From Xestospongia muta (lineage: Eukaryota > Porifera > Demospongiae > Haplosclerida > Petrosiidae): a stretch of DNA of 64,000 nt. The position numbers and the translations under genes are program-made. Shown here piece after piece: positions 11,505-22,805 of this stretch; positions within the stretch are counted from its first letter, which is position 1, and each line of letters opens with the position of its first letter. The stretch covers positions 2,852,501-2,916,500 of the forward strand of contig OY848928.1 of assembly GCA_963693285.1 (NCBI GenBank), read 5' to 3'. A model generated the notes under the pieces. It was not told where the DNA came from. It worked only from the letters and a program-made list of their open reading frames with translations, and ran no database searches.

Positions 11505-13313
11505 ATGCGTAGGATTCAGAAGTTCTTTGTTTTTACATTGTCATGTTTATGTCTCTTCTTTTTTTGGTGTCATCCTCCTTTCTTTCAACATGTATTATCT
11601 GATAGTCCTCATCACAAACCATATGATCCTTATCTACCAGTAGTGGTATCTTACTTTCACAAAAAACTACCTTCGGGGGAGTTTGTAGATGTAAATGATC
11701 CATCCTATCATATTGTTGTCGACAAAGTTCAAGATTTAACAAAGACATCTTCAGTTGAATTAACTGTATCACCAAGTCTTATTGACAATGGAGATAAAGT
11801 AACAGTGACCTGGGAGGGTGCTCCTGTGTCTAAAAGACCATTTGATTGGATTGCTTTATTTTGTCCACATGATGCAGATGTGAACAGTTATCTAGATTAC
11901 TGGTTGGTGAAGGAAACATCTACAGCTCATGAAGGATATGGTGAAATTAACTTTAGAATTTATAATTTGAGGGTGGATTGTGAGTTTCGTTATTATAGTA
12001 ATGACATGGATACCCAACTATTAGCTAGGAGCAATATTATCAAATTTAGAGGTGGAGCTAAGACTCCATTACAGGGTCATCTAGCTTTGACTGGCAACTC
12101 CAAACAAATGTGTGTACAGTGGACATCAGGTAGTAACTCTACACCTGTTGTACTTTATGGAGTATCCCCTAATGAATTAGAATATAAGGCTACTGGCCAT
12201 TGGACAACTTATAAAGCTTCAGATATGTGTGGTAAGCCTGCCAATAGTACTGCAAACTTTATAGATCCAGGCTATCTTCATGATGTCCTTCTGACTGATT
12301 TAAAACCAAACACTTTATATTATTATCAATATGGTTCTGATTACATTTTCAGTGACATTGAACAGTTCACTTCAGCACTACCTGTTGGTAGTGATCAGTC
12401 TTTCAAGTTTGTTACATATGGTGATATGGGCATTGGGTTTCCAGGAGCTGAAGTAACAGCTGAACTAGTCAAGCAAGAGATTAATGAAGGGATTAACTTT
12501 GTCATTCATCAAGGTGATCTTTCATATGCTGTAGGTTATGCCTATATTTGGGAACAATGGATGCACTTGATAGAATACTGTGCAATTCGTGTACCATACA
12601 TGATTGGGATTGGTAATCATGAACAAGATCATACAGAGTTAAGTAATAAAGATCCAAGTGGTGACAAGGGAAATGGCTATCATCCTGCTTGGGGTAATTT
12701 CAATAATGGCTCTGGAGGCGAGTGTGGTGTTCCAGTATTCTATCGATTTCACATGCCAGACAATGGAAATAAAATATGGTGGTATAGTTTTGACTATGGT
12801 TTGGTTCATTTCACTATGATGAGTACTGAACATAATTTTACTTATGGTAGCCAACAATACCAATGGCTAGAAAAAGATCTGTCATCTGTTGATCATCAAG
12901 TAACTCCTTGGTTGATTTTAGTTGGTCATCGTCCAATGTATACCAGTGAGAAAAGTGAGAAACATGCTGCAGATCACAGAGTTGCACTTTATATGCAAAT
13001 AGCCTTTGAGGAATTACTACATAAATATAATGTTGACCTTGCTTTATGGGGACATTACCATAGCTATGAACGTACTTGTCGAGTTTACAGAAATAAGTGT
13101 ACTCCATCAGGTACTGTACATATTGTTATTGGTTCTGCTGGTGCTGATATAGACTCTGCAGCTGTACCACAATATGATGTTCCATGGTCAGAACATTTAG
13201 AAATGAGTTATGGATATGGGCGTGTCAGTGTTGTCAATAGTTCTGCTTTGCTGTGGGAATTTATACGTAACTTGGACAGAAATATATCTGATAGTGTTTG
13301 GATCCACAGGTAG
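11505..13313 (+). CDS. Purple acid phosphatase (ACP7-like), intact copy 3
   Basis: A 602-codon single open frame. Residues ~5-27 are hydrophobic (signal peptide or anchor), pointing to secretion or the lysosomal/plasma membrane lumen. Residues ~85-290 form the PAP N-terminal Ig/FN3-like domain; ~300-600 form the metallophosphatase domain. All metal-site motifs are present: GDMG (306-309), GDLSYA (~337), GNHE (370-373), GHRPMY (~474-479) and GHYHSYER (~516-523). The family hydrolyses phosphate monoesters with a binuclear Fe-type centre. Copy-specific: residues SEK are duplicated (SEKSEKHAADH) near residue 481. The TAG stop lies in CACAG|GTAGCT, so a 63-base intron (13310-13372) and an alternative tail ending at 13421 are possible. 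ATG 11505 (MRRIQKFF) is the conserved start in all copies. Confidence 0.92.
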   Translation: MRRIQKFFVFTLSCLCLFFFWCHPPFFQHVLSDSPHHKPYDPYLPVVVSYFHKKLPSGEFVDVNDPSYHIVVDKVQDLTKTSSVELTVSPSLIDNGDKVTVTWEGAPVSKRPFDWIALFCPHDADVNSYLDYWLVKETSTAHEGYGEINFRIYNLRVDCEFRYYSNDMDTQLLARSNIIKFRGGAKTPLQGHLALTGNSKQMCVQWTSGSNSTPVVLYGVSPNELEYKATGHWTTYKASDMCGKPANSTANFIDPGYLHDVLLTDLKPNTLYYYQYGSDYIFSDIEQFTSALPVGSDQSFKFVTYGDMGIGFPGAEVTAELVKQEINEGINFVIHQGDLSYAVGYAYIWEQWMHLIEYCAIRVPYMIGIGNHEQDHTELSNKDPSGDKGNGYHPAWGNFNNGSGGECGVPVFYRFHMPDNGNKIWWYSFDYGLVHFTMMSTEHNFTYGSQQYQWLEKDLSSVDHQVTPWLILVGHRPMYTSEKSEKHAADHRVALYMQIAFEELLHKYNVDLALWGHYHSYERTCRVYRNKCTPSGTVHIVIGSAGADIDSAAVPQYDVPWSEHLEMSYGYGRVSVVNSSALLWEFIRNLDRNISDSVWIHR

Positions 13314-13465
13314 CTAGTACAATATATTAGGTATTTAATTTATAATTATATTAATTTATGCAATGTGCACAGGTTGATTGTTTTCTTTTATGATCATATA
13401 AACAACTTATTGATCAAGTGATTTTGTTCAAAAAATTATAATTGTTCTAATAAGTACATATAAAG

Positions 13466-15377
13466 TTAATCTTCATCATCACTGCTGTCCAGGTTGATCT
13501 CTTCCTCATCTCCACCAATAGCTTTCCAAAATGACATTACTACCTACAAGACATTATTATGAAGGTTCTGATATCAACTTGAATGGACCTTTTCAGCATA
13601 AGCTTTTCTTTCTTTATGAGGTAAACTCTCTGCATGGGCTAATGGACAATGTCATGAAAAGGATTGTACTAAACAAAGCACTATACCTTTCATATCTGCA
13701 AACGTTCAAATAATTCTTCAAAACTCTCATCTCCAGGATCACCTAAGTCTTTATTTGACAAGAGTTCTTTTGGAAGAAGGTCATCTGTTAGAGAAGCTAC
13801 AAGCCAAATAATTATGATTGTTGTGAATAATTTGCTTACGAAGTAAAGGATTTGGTACTTCATTAGCCAGATCAGTATTAGAGGAAGAATTAGTCTTTGC
13901 TAAGGGAATATTTTAGGGGAAAGTATTTTAAAGAGATTGTAGTGGACTACCTTGTCCTTTCATTGTCATGTTAGGCCACATGTGAGCCTGAAGAGCCTGT
14001 GATAGTCTTGGTATACCTTCATCATCCTCACTATTATCTAATACTAGTACACATTATTAATACAAACTGTGTTGTAGCTTACCATCATTGTCATCCTCTT
14101 CACTAAGTGATGAGTCTGATGACTTTGATCTCCAAAGAACTAATTCAAATCCATTTTCTAGACACCATTGTAAAGTACGTGGGTCAGTAGATTCATTTGC
14201 TGTAGTCCCCACTAGAAGACAGACAGCTAGAGGGTCAGTACATTCCAAGTTCTGCCATACTTTTTAGACTCTTTCAAGATGATCTGGCTAGGAAAAGTTA
14301 TAGTAAAATGTCATTTAGTGCTCTAAACATTTAAAGTAATGGGAATTGATTTCCTTTCAAGTCATGATCACCACCAAACCCAATTAGACACCCAAAACTC
14401 TAAATCTACATGTATGGGAGTATAAAGCTCTTCTATATGTAACTCTTGTATAATAGAATTGATGATATTTGCACATTAATCAAAATTGTAAATTTGGTCA
14501 TTTTGTTAAAACCTGAAATGGAACGGAATAAATGTTTCTTTCCATTCCAGTTAATAAAATGCGGAAAGTGTTCTGTTGACAACAAAACGTTCTGTATTAA
14601 ATTGTAATGATTATGTTAATTATCTAGATAGTATACCTACCTTCAACAAGCAATGAATTAAGTGAAATATTTGATTATTTATAAGTAGTATAAAATGTAT
14701 TTGCTTTCTTTTGCTTCCAAACACAAGTGTCTTTATGCACATTTTATCAAATAGGTTTTTCCAAGTTTCCAACATTTCTCGTTGGAGGCAAAAGAAAAAT
14801 TTGTCTTACCAGTAACTAATAAAATATGACACTTAATCTTTTAATAAATTGAAATTAATTACATTAATAAAGAATTCTATTACTAAGTATAATATACTAT
14901 AATAAATACAATGTTTATGAGAATTTAAAACAAACCGTATTCCACCTTTTAGTAACCAGAAAAAATGAAGTATTATGACCTCATTCCATTCTAGGTTTTA
15001 GTAATGACCTGTACACATGTGTATATAGGTATACTTATATATCTATCATGACATTATTTGACAGTATTTCTACATACGTTTGCTAGTACACACAAGAAAA
15101 TTATAGCTTCAGCTTTTCCAAATTTATAACTATCTTTGACTCCATCTTCATGTATTAAAATAGTCAGTATAGCAGTGTAATATTTGTTATCCACTTGCCA
15201 ATCAAAAGAATGTCCTATATCAGTACATCCAGATAGCTCTGAATTATAAAACACAGGATTATAAACAGCACATGTAGTCACATACCACATATTATTACCT
15301 TTCACTAAATTTGTACATAGCTCTGGCTGTCCTGTACAGTCTACTAATCTCACTATATTAGGATTGGCAGTAGCCAT
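13466..15377 (-). pseudogene. AAGAB: AAGAB/p34-like copy 3, most complete but broken
   Basis: Exons on the minus strand: 15377-15078 (100 codons from MATANPNIVRLVDCTG, includes WQVDNKYYTAILTI; donor GTATGT); 14283-14083 (AVCLLVG, WCLENGFELVLW, matching WCIKHGFELVEL of human AAGAB); 14037-13951 (EGIPRLSQALQAHMWPNM); the SSSNTDLANEVPNPLL exon; FEELFE exon; LPHKERKAYAEK exon; terminal exon FWKAIGGDEEEINLDSSDDE, TAA at 13466. From the central exon on, phases are consistent (phase 1). Lesions: CAA to TAA in the central exon (14266-14264) and a one-base loss in the FEELFE exon (~13702). The link between exon 1 (phase 0) and the central exon (phase 1) needs a small exon I could not place. Probably a recent pseudogene. 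Confidence 0.75.
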
Positions 15378-15400
15378 TTTGAGCACTTAGAGGAAAGTCC

Positions 15401-16612
15401 CTCCCTATGATTGTATCACCATGACAACTAGCAACTATTATTGATTACTCATGAACATTTTTGCCAATTTTATTATTTTATTAGTTTAATTGTAGCTCTT
15501 AGCAATAGATGAGTAGGGTTAACTGAGTTAGGTGAGACTAGAACGAGTACATACCTGATAGTCGACTTGAATCAAAGTAAGTTCTAAAACTGAACTTATT
15601 ATCATTCAATGTGGACTATAGTTTATGGTTTATATTATGACTAGCATTTAGTATGTGACAATTGTCAGAATCACTTTAAGTTTGATTATAGTTCAAGTAA
15701 CTAATTCATAGGAAGTTTTTCAAATATGTAAATTCATTATAATTGACAGCACTGCAGACTGAGCTGCATATATAGTAGTAGTCTTGTGCTCAGCCCCACA
15801 CCCCTCCAGGAAAAAGAGAGTCTGGGAACACTATTATGTCTGTAGTTTGAATGTATTGCTTTAAATGTATGGTGTGATAGGCTACACTATAGATATTAGA
15901 GGCTATGGCTACACATCTTAATATAAATCTAGTACTATGTAGTATAGGTTGACTATAAGGAATACAAACAAACTTTGTAGACACACATATACACAATCAT
16001 AGTAGGTAATACTTTCTTCGGTAATACTATATATTTTTAAAGCAAATGTTACACTATTTGAACTGGTCTAGCTGACAAAGACTCAACCATGTTACAAGCA
16101 GACCCTATTGTATATCTTCCATTTCAATGAAACTTGTATTCTTTTGCTCCAACACGAAACATAATTCCTTCAAATGAATTCAATATCATAGTTATGGAAT
16201 ATTTATTCATAATAACTATACCATTTTGTTTATATAAAACCATTAACCTTTATTGGCTACCCTACTTCAATATATAAAAATTAAGGCTCATAATCAAGAG
16301 GCTTGGCTTACTCATTTTATACCACCTAATATCAATGAAGGCTCACACATGGCTGCCAAAATGTTGGGTTAAAAATTTTAGTAAAATTATTATGACATGA
16401 ACAGCCAGACGGACTGGGAATAAAGTAACTAATAATTTGAAAAATCCCAATAGACACAGTTAATATGAAGAGAAAATATGTATGTACACTATACATGATT
16501 TATGAAAGGTACTGAAATTATGACATCAGGAAGATATAGATTGTAACTATCTGATAGGCAATAAACAAAAAATGCTTTTAATGTTCAAATGGTGAGTAAA
16601 TGATTTATTTCC
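15401..16612. other. No gene seen; intergenic with one dispersed repeat
   Basis: AT-rich, with stops in all frames. It holds the second copy of the ~58-base repeat (15774-15832). No RNA gene or coding text was recognised. Confidence 0.45.
15774..15832. repeat. ~58-bp dispersed repeat, copy B
   Basis: Matches 3236-3293 over its length ('agtagtagtcttgt' ... 'gagtctgggaacac') with several substitutions, at a similar place upstream of an AAGAB start. Confidence 0.6.
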
Positions 16613-16836
16613 CTGACTAGCCTACTAGGTGTCTCACTAGAGGAATGGAGAAGTCTCAAGACAACGACTGACATTGATCAAGATTACCACTTTGCTTTAG
16701 AAGAAAGTTTACAATGGTGGATTACAAACAGTACTGACCCCTCTTAGGAAGAACCATCTCAGGCATTAAGAACTGTGGAAATAAGGGTATAGCTGTTATA
16801 ATGAGAAGACAGCTAGATTTAGAATTACAGTAATCT
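16613..16836 (+). pseudogene. Death-domain fragment of an NLR-like gene
   Basis: Reads LTSLLGVSLEEWRSLKTTT, then DYHFALEESLQWWITNSTDP, which parallels the Death-domain exon at 24077-24366 (HFALEEGLQWW). A TAG replaces the expected W codon after TDPS (~16746), and downstream text NCGNKGIAVIMRRQLDLE continues in a shifted frame. The tryptophan pair and the CG.K.IAVIMRRQL end are shared with the 24-kb NLR, so both come from one family. No leader or 2A motif was found upstream of this fragment. Confidence 0.7.
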
Positions 16837-18147
16837 GTATACATATGTTATTAGTACAATTGTTTAGACAATTGGCTGCTAAACTCTCCATAATTCATTG
16901 TCCACCCAGTTTTTAAGATTTCCTCCTCCTTCATGATGTGGATTTAGTCTATGTAGCTACAGAATCTGTTATACAAACTGTGGTTGCAGTTAAAGCATTG
17001 ACATCAAGAAAACATTGTGTCTGTTCTAAACCACCCAGTATATCGACAAGTAAAGCAGGAATAATCTTTTTGTTGCCTCAATATTATTCTCCACTTTAAA
17101 CTATTCTAGACTCACATATGAGATTCATACCTTACTTTAGAAAACTGAAACGGTTCATTCAGGATGGTCACTTTGGGATACGTGTGGGCCATAGATGTCC
17201 AAATCTCCATGGATTCCTTAATACATAAAGAACAACATAGCTGGAAAAGCAACCCTCACTTAGGGGTGGAGTCTTAAATCCTATAGGTTCTCATATTATT
17301 GATCGTATGTGGCATTTGTGTCCTAATTCCAGCAAAGTAGAGTGTATGAACATTTATTAAGCACATTTTGACAATCAACACAACTCACACATGGTGAACA
17401 ATTGAACCTAATGATTATTGCTCACTACAATTAAAGTATATTAATGACATTGTAGGCAGTGTATTAATCAATTACATTATGAATCATTGTTGAAATTAGT
17501 ATTAAAAGTAACTGGTAAAAAAGGTCATGTACAAGTACATGGGATGGATCTGTATTGCCAATATAGTGATGAAGAAGAGAAAGAGCTATTCAAGGAGGAA
17601 TTGATATTGGAGAAGGAGTTGAGTGAGACAACTGAATTAAACCTAACCAGTTGAGTTTTATTATACATCGATGTTAGGTTATCATGGTATTTATAAGGAA
17701 CTGAGTGAATTATTTTTGATCATGATGACAGCTGATAATAATGAAAAGACTTTAGACTCATGTTTAGTAAATTTTAAAAATGGACATCATTTAAGAACTG
17801 TTTAGATTGTGTATACAATTGTACTAGTTAGGACAGTGCATAGATGTTTCTTTGTGTGTGGACCCACCCACTAATGATAGCAGTACGAATCCATTCTGGA
17901 TATCATCTGTTTATGTTAAAATTGTTTCTGACAAGCCTTTACCGAAGTCAAACTATCCTATATCATATGTATAATAGATTAATTTTTGTTAATAGATCTA
18001 CTTAATAACATATTAAACCTTGCCCTCAAGTTCAACTGTTTAGAGATTGCAAAATTTGCAGAGGTGGAGTCGCACGTATGACATGTACGTACGTGTAGTC
18101 AATACTATCTATGTTGTCACGCGAAAATGGAAGATGTAAAGTGGCTG
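16837..18147 (+). other. Unassigned decayed coding-like stretch
   Basis: Several open pieces sit in different frames: VVAVKALTSRKHCVCSKPPS (16984 on), MRFIPYFRKLKRFIQDGHFG then IRVGHRCPNLHGF (~17120-17220), and an acidic piece near 17473-17655 (LLKLVLKVTGKKGHVQV, then YSDEEEKELFKEELILEKEL). I do not recognise the family. Position after a Death-domain fragment suggests remains of the same NLR-like gene, but this is a guess. After 17700 nothing is visible until the next duplication unit. Confidence 0.3.
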
Positions 18148-20360
18148 ATTCCGTATAATATCTCATCAAAAATAGCCATTTTAACTGTATGCACAATGTA
18201 GTCTATTTCCTTCTTATGTTTGCACTGTAATAACAAGGAAGGGTAGAGTATTTGTCGCTTTCTTGTAATAGGAAGATCTGTTGTCTACAGACATCAGTCC
18301 AGTAGTCCAGTCCAGGAATCCAGTTTTTTGATTAGAAACTGCTGCCTCTATGGTGCTGACCACACCAAGACTAGACCAAAGCTATACAACACATGACAAA
18401 ATGCGTAGGATTCATAAGTTGTTTGTTTTTGCATTGTCATGTTTATGTCTCTTCTTTTTTTGGTGTCATCCTCCTTTCTTTCAACATATGTTATCTGATA
18501 GTCCTCATCACAAACCATATCATCCTTATCCACCAGTAGTGGTATCTTACTTTCACAAAAAACTACCTTCAGGAGAGTTTGTAGATGTAAAAGATCCATC
18601 CTATCGTATTGTTGTTGACAAAGTTCAAGATTTAACAAAGACATCTTCAGTTGAGTTAACTGTATCACCAAGTCTTATTGACAATGGAGATAAAGTAACA
18701 GTGACCTGGGAGGGTGCTCCTGTGTCTAAGAGACCATTTGATTGGATTGCTTTATTTTGTCCACATGATGCAGATGTGAACAGTTATCTAGATTACTGGT
18801 TGGTGAAGGAAACATCTACAGCTCATGAAGGATATGGTGACATTAACTTTAGAATTTATAATTTGAGGGTGGATTGTGAGTTTCGTTATTATAGCAATGA
18901 CACATATACCCGACTATCAGCTAGGAGCAATATTATCAAATTTAGAGGTGGAGCTAAGACTCCATTACAAGGTCATCTAGCTTTGACTGGCAACTCCAAA
19001 CAAATGCGTGTACAGTGGACATCAGGTAGTAACTCTACACCTGTTGTACTTTATGGAGTATCCCCTAATGAATTAGAATATAAGGCTACTGGCCATTGGA
19101 CAACTTATAAAGCTTCAGATATGTGTGGTAAGCCAGCAAATAATACTGCAAACTTTATAGATCCAGGTTATCTTCATGATGTCCTTCTGACTGATTTAAA
19201 ACCAAACACTTTATATTATTATCAATATGGTTCTGATAATATTTTCAGTGACATTGAACAGTTCACTTCAGCACCACCTGTTGGTAGTGATCAGTCTTTC
19301 AAGTTTGTTACATATGGTGACATGGGCATTGGTTTTCCAGGAGCAGAAGTAACAGCTGAACTAGTCAAGCAAGAGATTAATGAAGGGATTAACTTTGTCA
19401 TTCATCAAGGTGATCTTTCATATTCTGTAGGTTATGCCTATATTTGGGAACAATGGATGCACTTGATAGAATACTGTGCAATTCGTGTACCATACATGAT
19501 TGGGATTGGTAATCATGAACAAGATCATACAGAGGTAAGTAATAAAGATCCAAGTGGTGACAAGGGAAATGGCTATCATCCTGCTTGGGGTAATTTCAAT
19601 CATGACTCTGGAGGCGAGTGTGGTGTTCCAGTATTTTATCGATTTCACATGCCAGACAATGGAAATAAAATATGGTGGTATAGTTTTGACTATGGTTTAG
19701 TTCATTTCACTATGATGAGTACTGAACATAATTTTACTTATGGTAGCCAACAATACCAATGGCTAGAAAAAGATCTGTCATCTGTTGATCGTCAAGTGAC
19801 TCCTTGGTTGATTTTAGTTGGTCATCGTCCAATGTATACTAGTGAGAAATATGTTGCAGATCATAGAGTTGCACTTCATATGCAAATAGCCTTTGAGGAA
19901 TTACTACATAAATATAAAGTTGACCTTGCTTTATGGGGACATTACCATAGCTATGAACGTACTTGTCGAGTTTACAGAAATAATTGTACTCCATCAGGTA
20001 CTGTACATATTGTTATTGGTTCTGCTGGTGCTGATATAGACTCTGTACCACAATATGATGTTCCATGGTCAGAACATTTAGAAATGAGTTATGGATATGG
20101 GCGTGTCAGTGTTGTCAATAGTTCTGCTTTGCTGTGGGAATTTATACATAACTTGGACAGAATTGTATCTGATAGTGTTTGGATCCACAGGTAGGTAATA
20201 CAATATATTAGGTATTTAATTTATAATTATATTAATTTATCCAATGTGCACAGGTTGATTGTTTTCTTTTATGATCATTTAAACAACTTATTGATCAAGT
20301 GATTTTGTTCAAAAAATTATAATTGTTCTAATAAGTACATATAAAGTTAACCTTCATCAA
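18148..20360. repeat. Segmental duplication unit 4 (PAP)
   Basis: Begins with 'gtataatatctcatc', nearly identical to 3690 onwards. It carries the open PAP copy 4 and ends in the first bases of the AAGAB last-exon region ('cttcatcaacactgctgag'), where the sequence switches to an inverted AAGAB segment. Confidence 0.7.
18401..20194 (+). CDS. Purple acid phosphatase (ACP7-like), intact copy 4
   Basis: 597 codons from the conserved start MRRIHKLF. The frame is open 17 codons further upstream (GTG/ATG at 18350), but only because one A of the flank is missing, so ATG 18401 is preferred. Hydrophobic N-terminus, Ig/FN3-like N-domain, metallophosphatase domain with GDMG, GDLSY, GNHE, GHRPMY and GHYHSYER all intact. 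Compared with copy 3 it lacks two residues in the DIDS..VPQYD loop and has no SEK duplication. The stop follows CACAG|GTAGGT, a good donor; splicing of 20191-20253 would replace the last residue by a 16-residue hydrophobic tail ending at 20302. It is highly similar to copy 3, so one gene may be redundant or new. Confidence 0.92.
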   Translation: MRRIHKLFVFALSCLCLFFFWCHPPFFQHMLSDSPHHKPYHPYPPVVVSYFHKKLPSGEFVDVKDPSYRIVVDKVQDLTKTSSVELTVSPSLIDNGDKVTVTWEGAPVSKRPFDWIALFCPHDADVNSYLDYWLVKETSTAHEGYGDINFRIYNLRVDCEFRYYSNDTYTRLSARSNIIKFRGGAKTPLQGHLALTGNSKQMRVQWTSGSNSTPVVLYGVSPNELEYKATGHWTTYKASDMCGKPANNTANFIDPGYLHDVLLTDLKPNTLYYYQYGSDNIFSDIEQFTSAPPVGSDQSFKFVTYGDMGIGFPGAEVTAELVKQEINEGINFVIHQGDLSYSVGYAYIWEQWMHLIEYCAIRVPYMIGIGNHEQDHTEVSNKDPSGDKGNGYHPAWGNFNHDSGGECGVPVFYRFHMPDNGNKIWWYSFDYGLVHFTMMSTEHNFTYGSQQYQWLEKDLSSVDRQVTPWLILVGHRPMYTSEKYVADHRVALHMQIAFEELLHKYKVDLALWGHYHSYERTCRVYRNNCTPSGTVHIVIGSAGADIDSVPQYDVPWSEHLEMSYGYGRVSVVNSSALLWEFIHNLDRIVSDSVWIHR

Positions 20361-20374
20361 CACTGCTGAGAAAG

Positions 20375-21845
20375 CAACAGATTGTCCACCCTTCCTTGTT
20401 ACTGGAGTGCAAACATAAGAAGGAAATAGAGTAGATTATGCATACAAATTAAAGTTGCAGGTAAGACCAATGTTTCCTTTGGTTCCAAAGAGAGACCTTG
20501 GAAACTTAGAAACAGCTATTTGATAAATCTGTCAAACAATAGTTGATACTTGGAAGTGAAACAAAGCAAATATATTTATACTATTTTAAAGAACACATTA
20601 TGCCTCTTAATAACTGAAATGAAGAAAGATTTCATTCCATTCATTTTCAGGTTTTAGGAATGACCAAATTTACAGTATTGGCAGACATGAGAAACCTGTA
20701 CAAAAATCATCATCAATTCTATTATACAAGAATTACAAAAATATGGTAGGGTTTTATACATTCATACATGTAGGTTTAGGATTTGGGATTTTGATTGGGT
20801 TTGGTGATAATCATGACTTAAATGGAATTCTCATCACTTTAATGTTAATGTTAAATGACATTTTACTATAATTATCTTAGCCAGATCATCTTGAAAGAGT
20901 CTGAAAAGTATGGCAGAGCCTAGAATGTATAGACCCTCCAGCTGTCTGTCTTCTAGTGGGGATTATAACAAATGAAGAATCTACTGACCCTCATACTTTA
21001 TGTCTAGAAAATGGATTTGAGTTAGTTGTTTGGATATCAAACTCATCACTTAGTGAAGAACATGACAATGATGGGTAAGCTACAACACAGTTTGTATTAA
21101 TAATGTGTACTAGTATTAGACAATAGTGAGGATGATGAAGGTATACCAAGAGTATTACAATCTCTTTAGGCTCACATGTGGCCTAATGTGAAAATGAAAG
21201 GACAAGGTAGTCTACTACAATCTCTTACAGATACTTTCCAAGCATAAGATTCCCTCAACAAAGGTCACTTCTTCCTCTGATACTGATATATATGACTAAT
21301 GAATTACCACATCCTTTACTTTGTAAGCAAATTATTCAAACAAATCAATTATTTGGCTTGTAGCTTCTTTAACAATTGCCTTCGTCCAAAACAACTGTTG
21401 TCAAATAAAAACTTGAGAGATCCTGAATTATTTGAACATTTTGCAAATATGAAAGGTATAATGCTTTGTTTAGTACAATCCCTTTCATGACATTGTCCAT
21501 TAGTCCATACAGTGAGTTTACCTCATGAAGAAAGAAAAGCTTATGCTGAAAAGGTACATTCACATCAAAGCAAGTTGATATCAGAACCTTCATAATAATG
21601 TCTTGTAGGTAGTAATGTCATTTTGAAAAGCTATTGGTGGAGATGAGGAAGAGATCAACCTGGACAGCAGTGTTGATGAAGATTAACTACATATGTACTT
21701 ATTAGAACAATTATAATTTTTTGAACAAAATCACTTGATCAATAAGTTGTTTATATGATCAACCTGTGCACATTACATATATTAATAATAATTATAAATG
21801 AAATACCTACTATATTGTACTATCTACCTGTCGATCCAAACACTA
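20375..21845. repeat. Inverted segment of the PAP-AAGAB unit
   Basis: This stretch is the reverse complement of the region 3' of the PAP copies. AAGAB reads on the plus strand here, and 21690-21845 contains, inverted, the PAP 3' flank (tgcaca..acctgt, then 'ctacctgtcgatccaaacac', the reverse of the VWIHR codons). Breakpoints are near 20360-20375 and 21845. Confidence 0.7.
20440..21686 (+). pseudogene. AAGAB: AAGAB copy 4 (inverted), broken
   Basis: Plus-strand exons: 20885-21074 (HLERV, AVCLLVGI, CLENGFELVVW), the DDEGIPR..AHMWPN region near 21130-21190, ELFEHFANMK (donor GTATAATG at ~21452), ERKAYAEK (~21530-21555), and last exon 21609-21686. Lesions: TGA in the central exon (GTC TGA, ~20904), an internal gap of the WCLE codons, shortening before ELFEH, and TGG to TGA in the terminal MSFW (~21624). 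Exon 1 is absent because the inverted piece starts inside the following intron. Clearly non-functional. Confidence 0.72.
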
Positions 21846-21846
21846 T

Positions 21847-22805
21847 GTGCAATATGCATACAATTCAAAGTTTTTTGCTTTTGTGTTGTCATGTTTATAT
21901 CTCTTCATAGTTTTGTGTCATCTTCCTTTTTTTCAACGTGTGTTATCTGATAGTCCTCATCACAAACAAAATGATCTTTATCTACCAGTAGTGGTATCTT
22001 ACTTTCACAAAAAGCTACCTTCAGGAGAGTTTGTAGATGTAAAAGATCCATCCTATCATATTGTTGTCGACAAAGTTCAAGATTTAACAAAGATCTCTTC
22101 AGTTGAGTTATCTGTATTACCAAGTCTTGTTGACAATGGAGATAAAGTAAGAGTGACATGGATGGATGCTCTTGTGTCTAAACAACAATGTACTGGGTAT
22201 TGGACTACTTATGAAGCTTCAGATATGTGTGATGAGCCAGCAAATAATACTGCATACATTATAAATCCTTTCTATCTTCATGATGTCCTTTTGACTGATT
22301 TAAAACCAAACACTTTATATTATTATCAATATGGTTCTGATTACATTTTCAGTGACATTGAACAATTCACTTCAGCTCCACCTGTTGGTAGTGATCAGTC
22401 TTTCAAGTTTGTTTCATATGGTGATATGGGCATTGCTTTTCCAGGAGCAGACGTAACAGCTGAACTAATCAAGCAAGAAATTAATGAAGGGGCTAACTTT
22501 GTCATTCATCAAGGAAATCTTTCATATGCTGTAGGTTATGCGTATATTTGGGAACAATGGATGCACTTGATAGAATACTGTGCAATTTGTGTACCATACA
22601 CAATTGGGGATTAATCATGAACAAGATCATACGGAGGTAAGTAATAAAGATCCAAGTTGTGACGAGGGAAATGTCTATCATCCTGCTTGGGGTAATTTCA
22701 ATCACGATTCTGGAGGTGAATGTGGTGTTCTAGTATTTTATAGATTCCACATACCAGACAATGGAAATAAAATATGGTGGTATAGTTATGTCTATGGTTT
22801 GGTTT
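21847..22805 (+). pseudogene. Purple acid phosphatase copy 5, internally deleted and fused
   Basis: The start is altered (MQYAYNSKFFAF replaces MRRI). About 370 bases coding for the N-terminal domain are missing in frame between DALVSKQ and TGYWTTYEASDMC. GDMG remains, GDLSY has become GNLSY, and a frameshift just before GNHEQDH ends the 255-codon frame at 22614. The catalytic C-terminal third is missing: after WWYSYVYGLV the sequence passes at about 22806 directly into antisense AAGAB (FEELFE/DKSSFG exon). A metal-ligand change plus truncation rules out PAP activity. Confidence 0.85.

Larger units (their letters stand above)
11327..15400. repeat. Segmental duplication unit 3 (PAP plus full AAGAB)
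   Basis: The left edge matches unit 2 from 'taatgacaaggaagggtaga' (3770s and 18230s). The unit contains the open PAP copy 3 and the most complete AAGAB copy, and runs to the AAGAB 5' flank. Copy 1 (1066-2954) is the other unit that retains AAGAB exon 1. Confidence 0.7.

Noticed and set aside
18350..18400. Upstream extension of PAP copy 4 to 18350
   Set aside because: Open only because one A of the 5' flank is missing; the other copies start at the MRRI codon.
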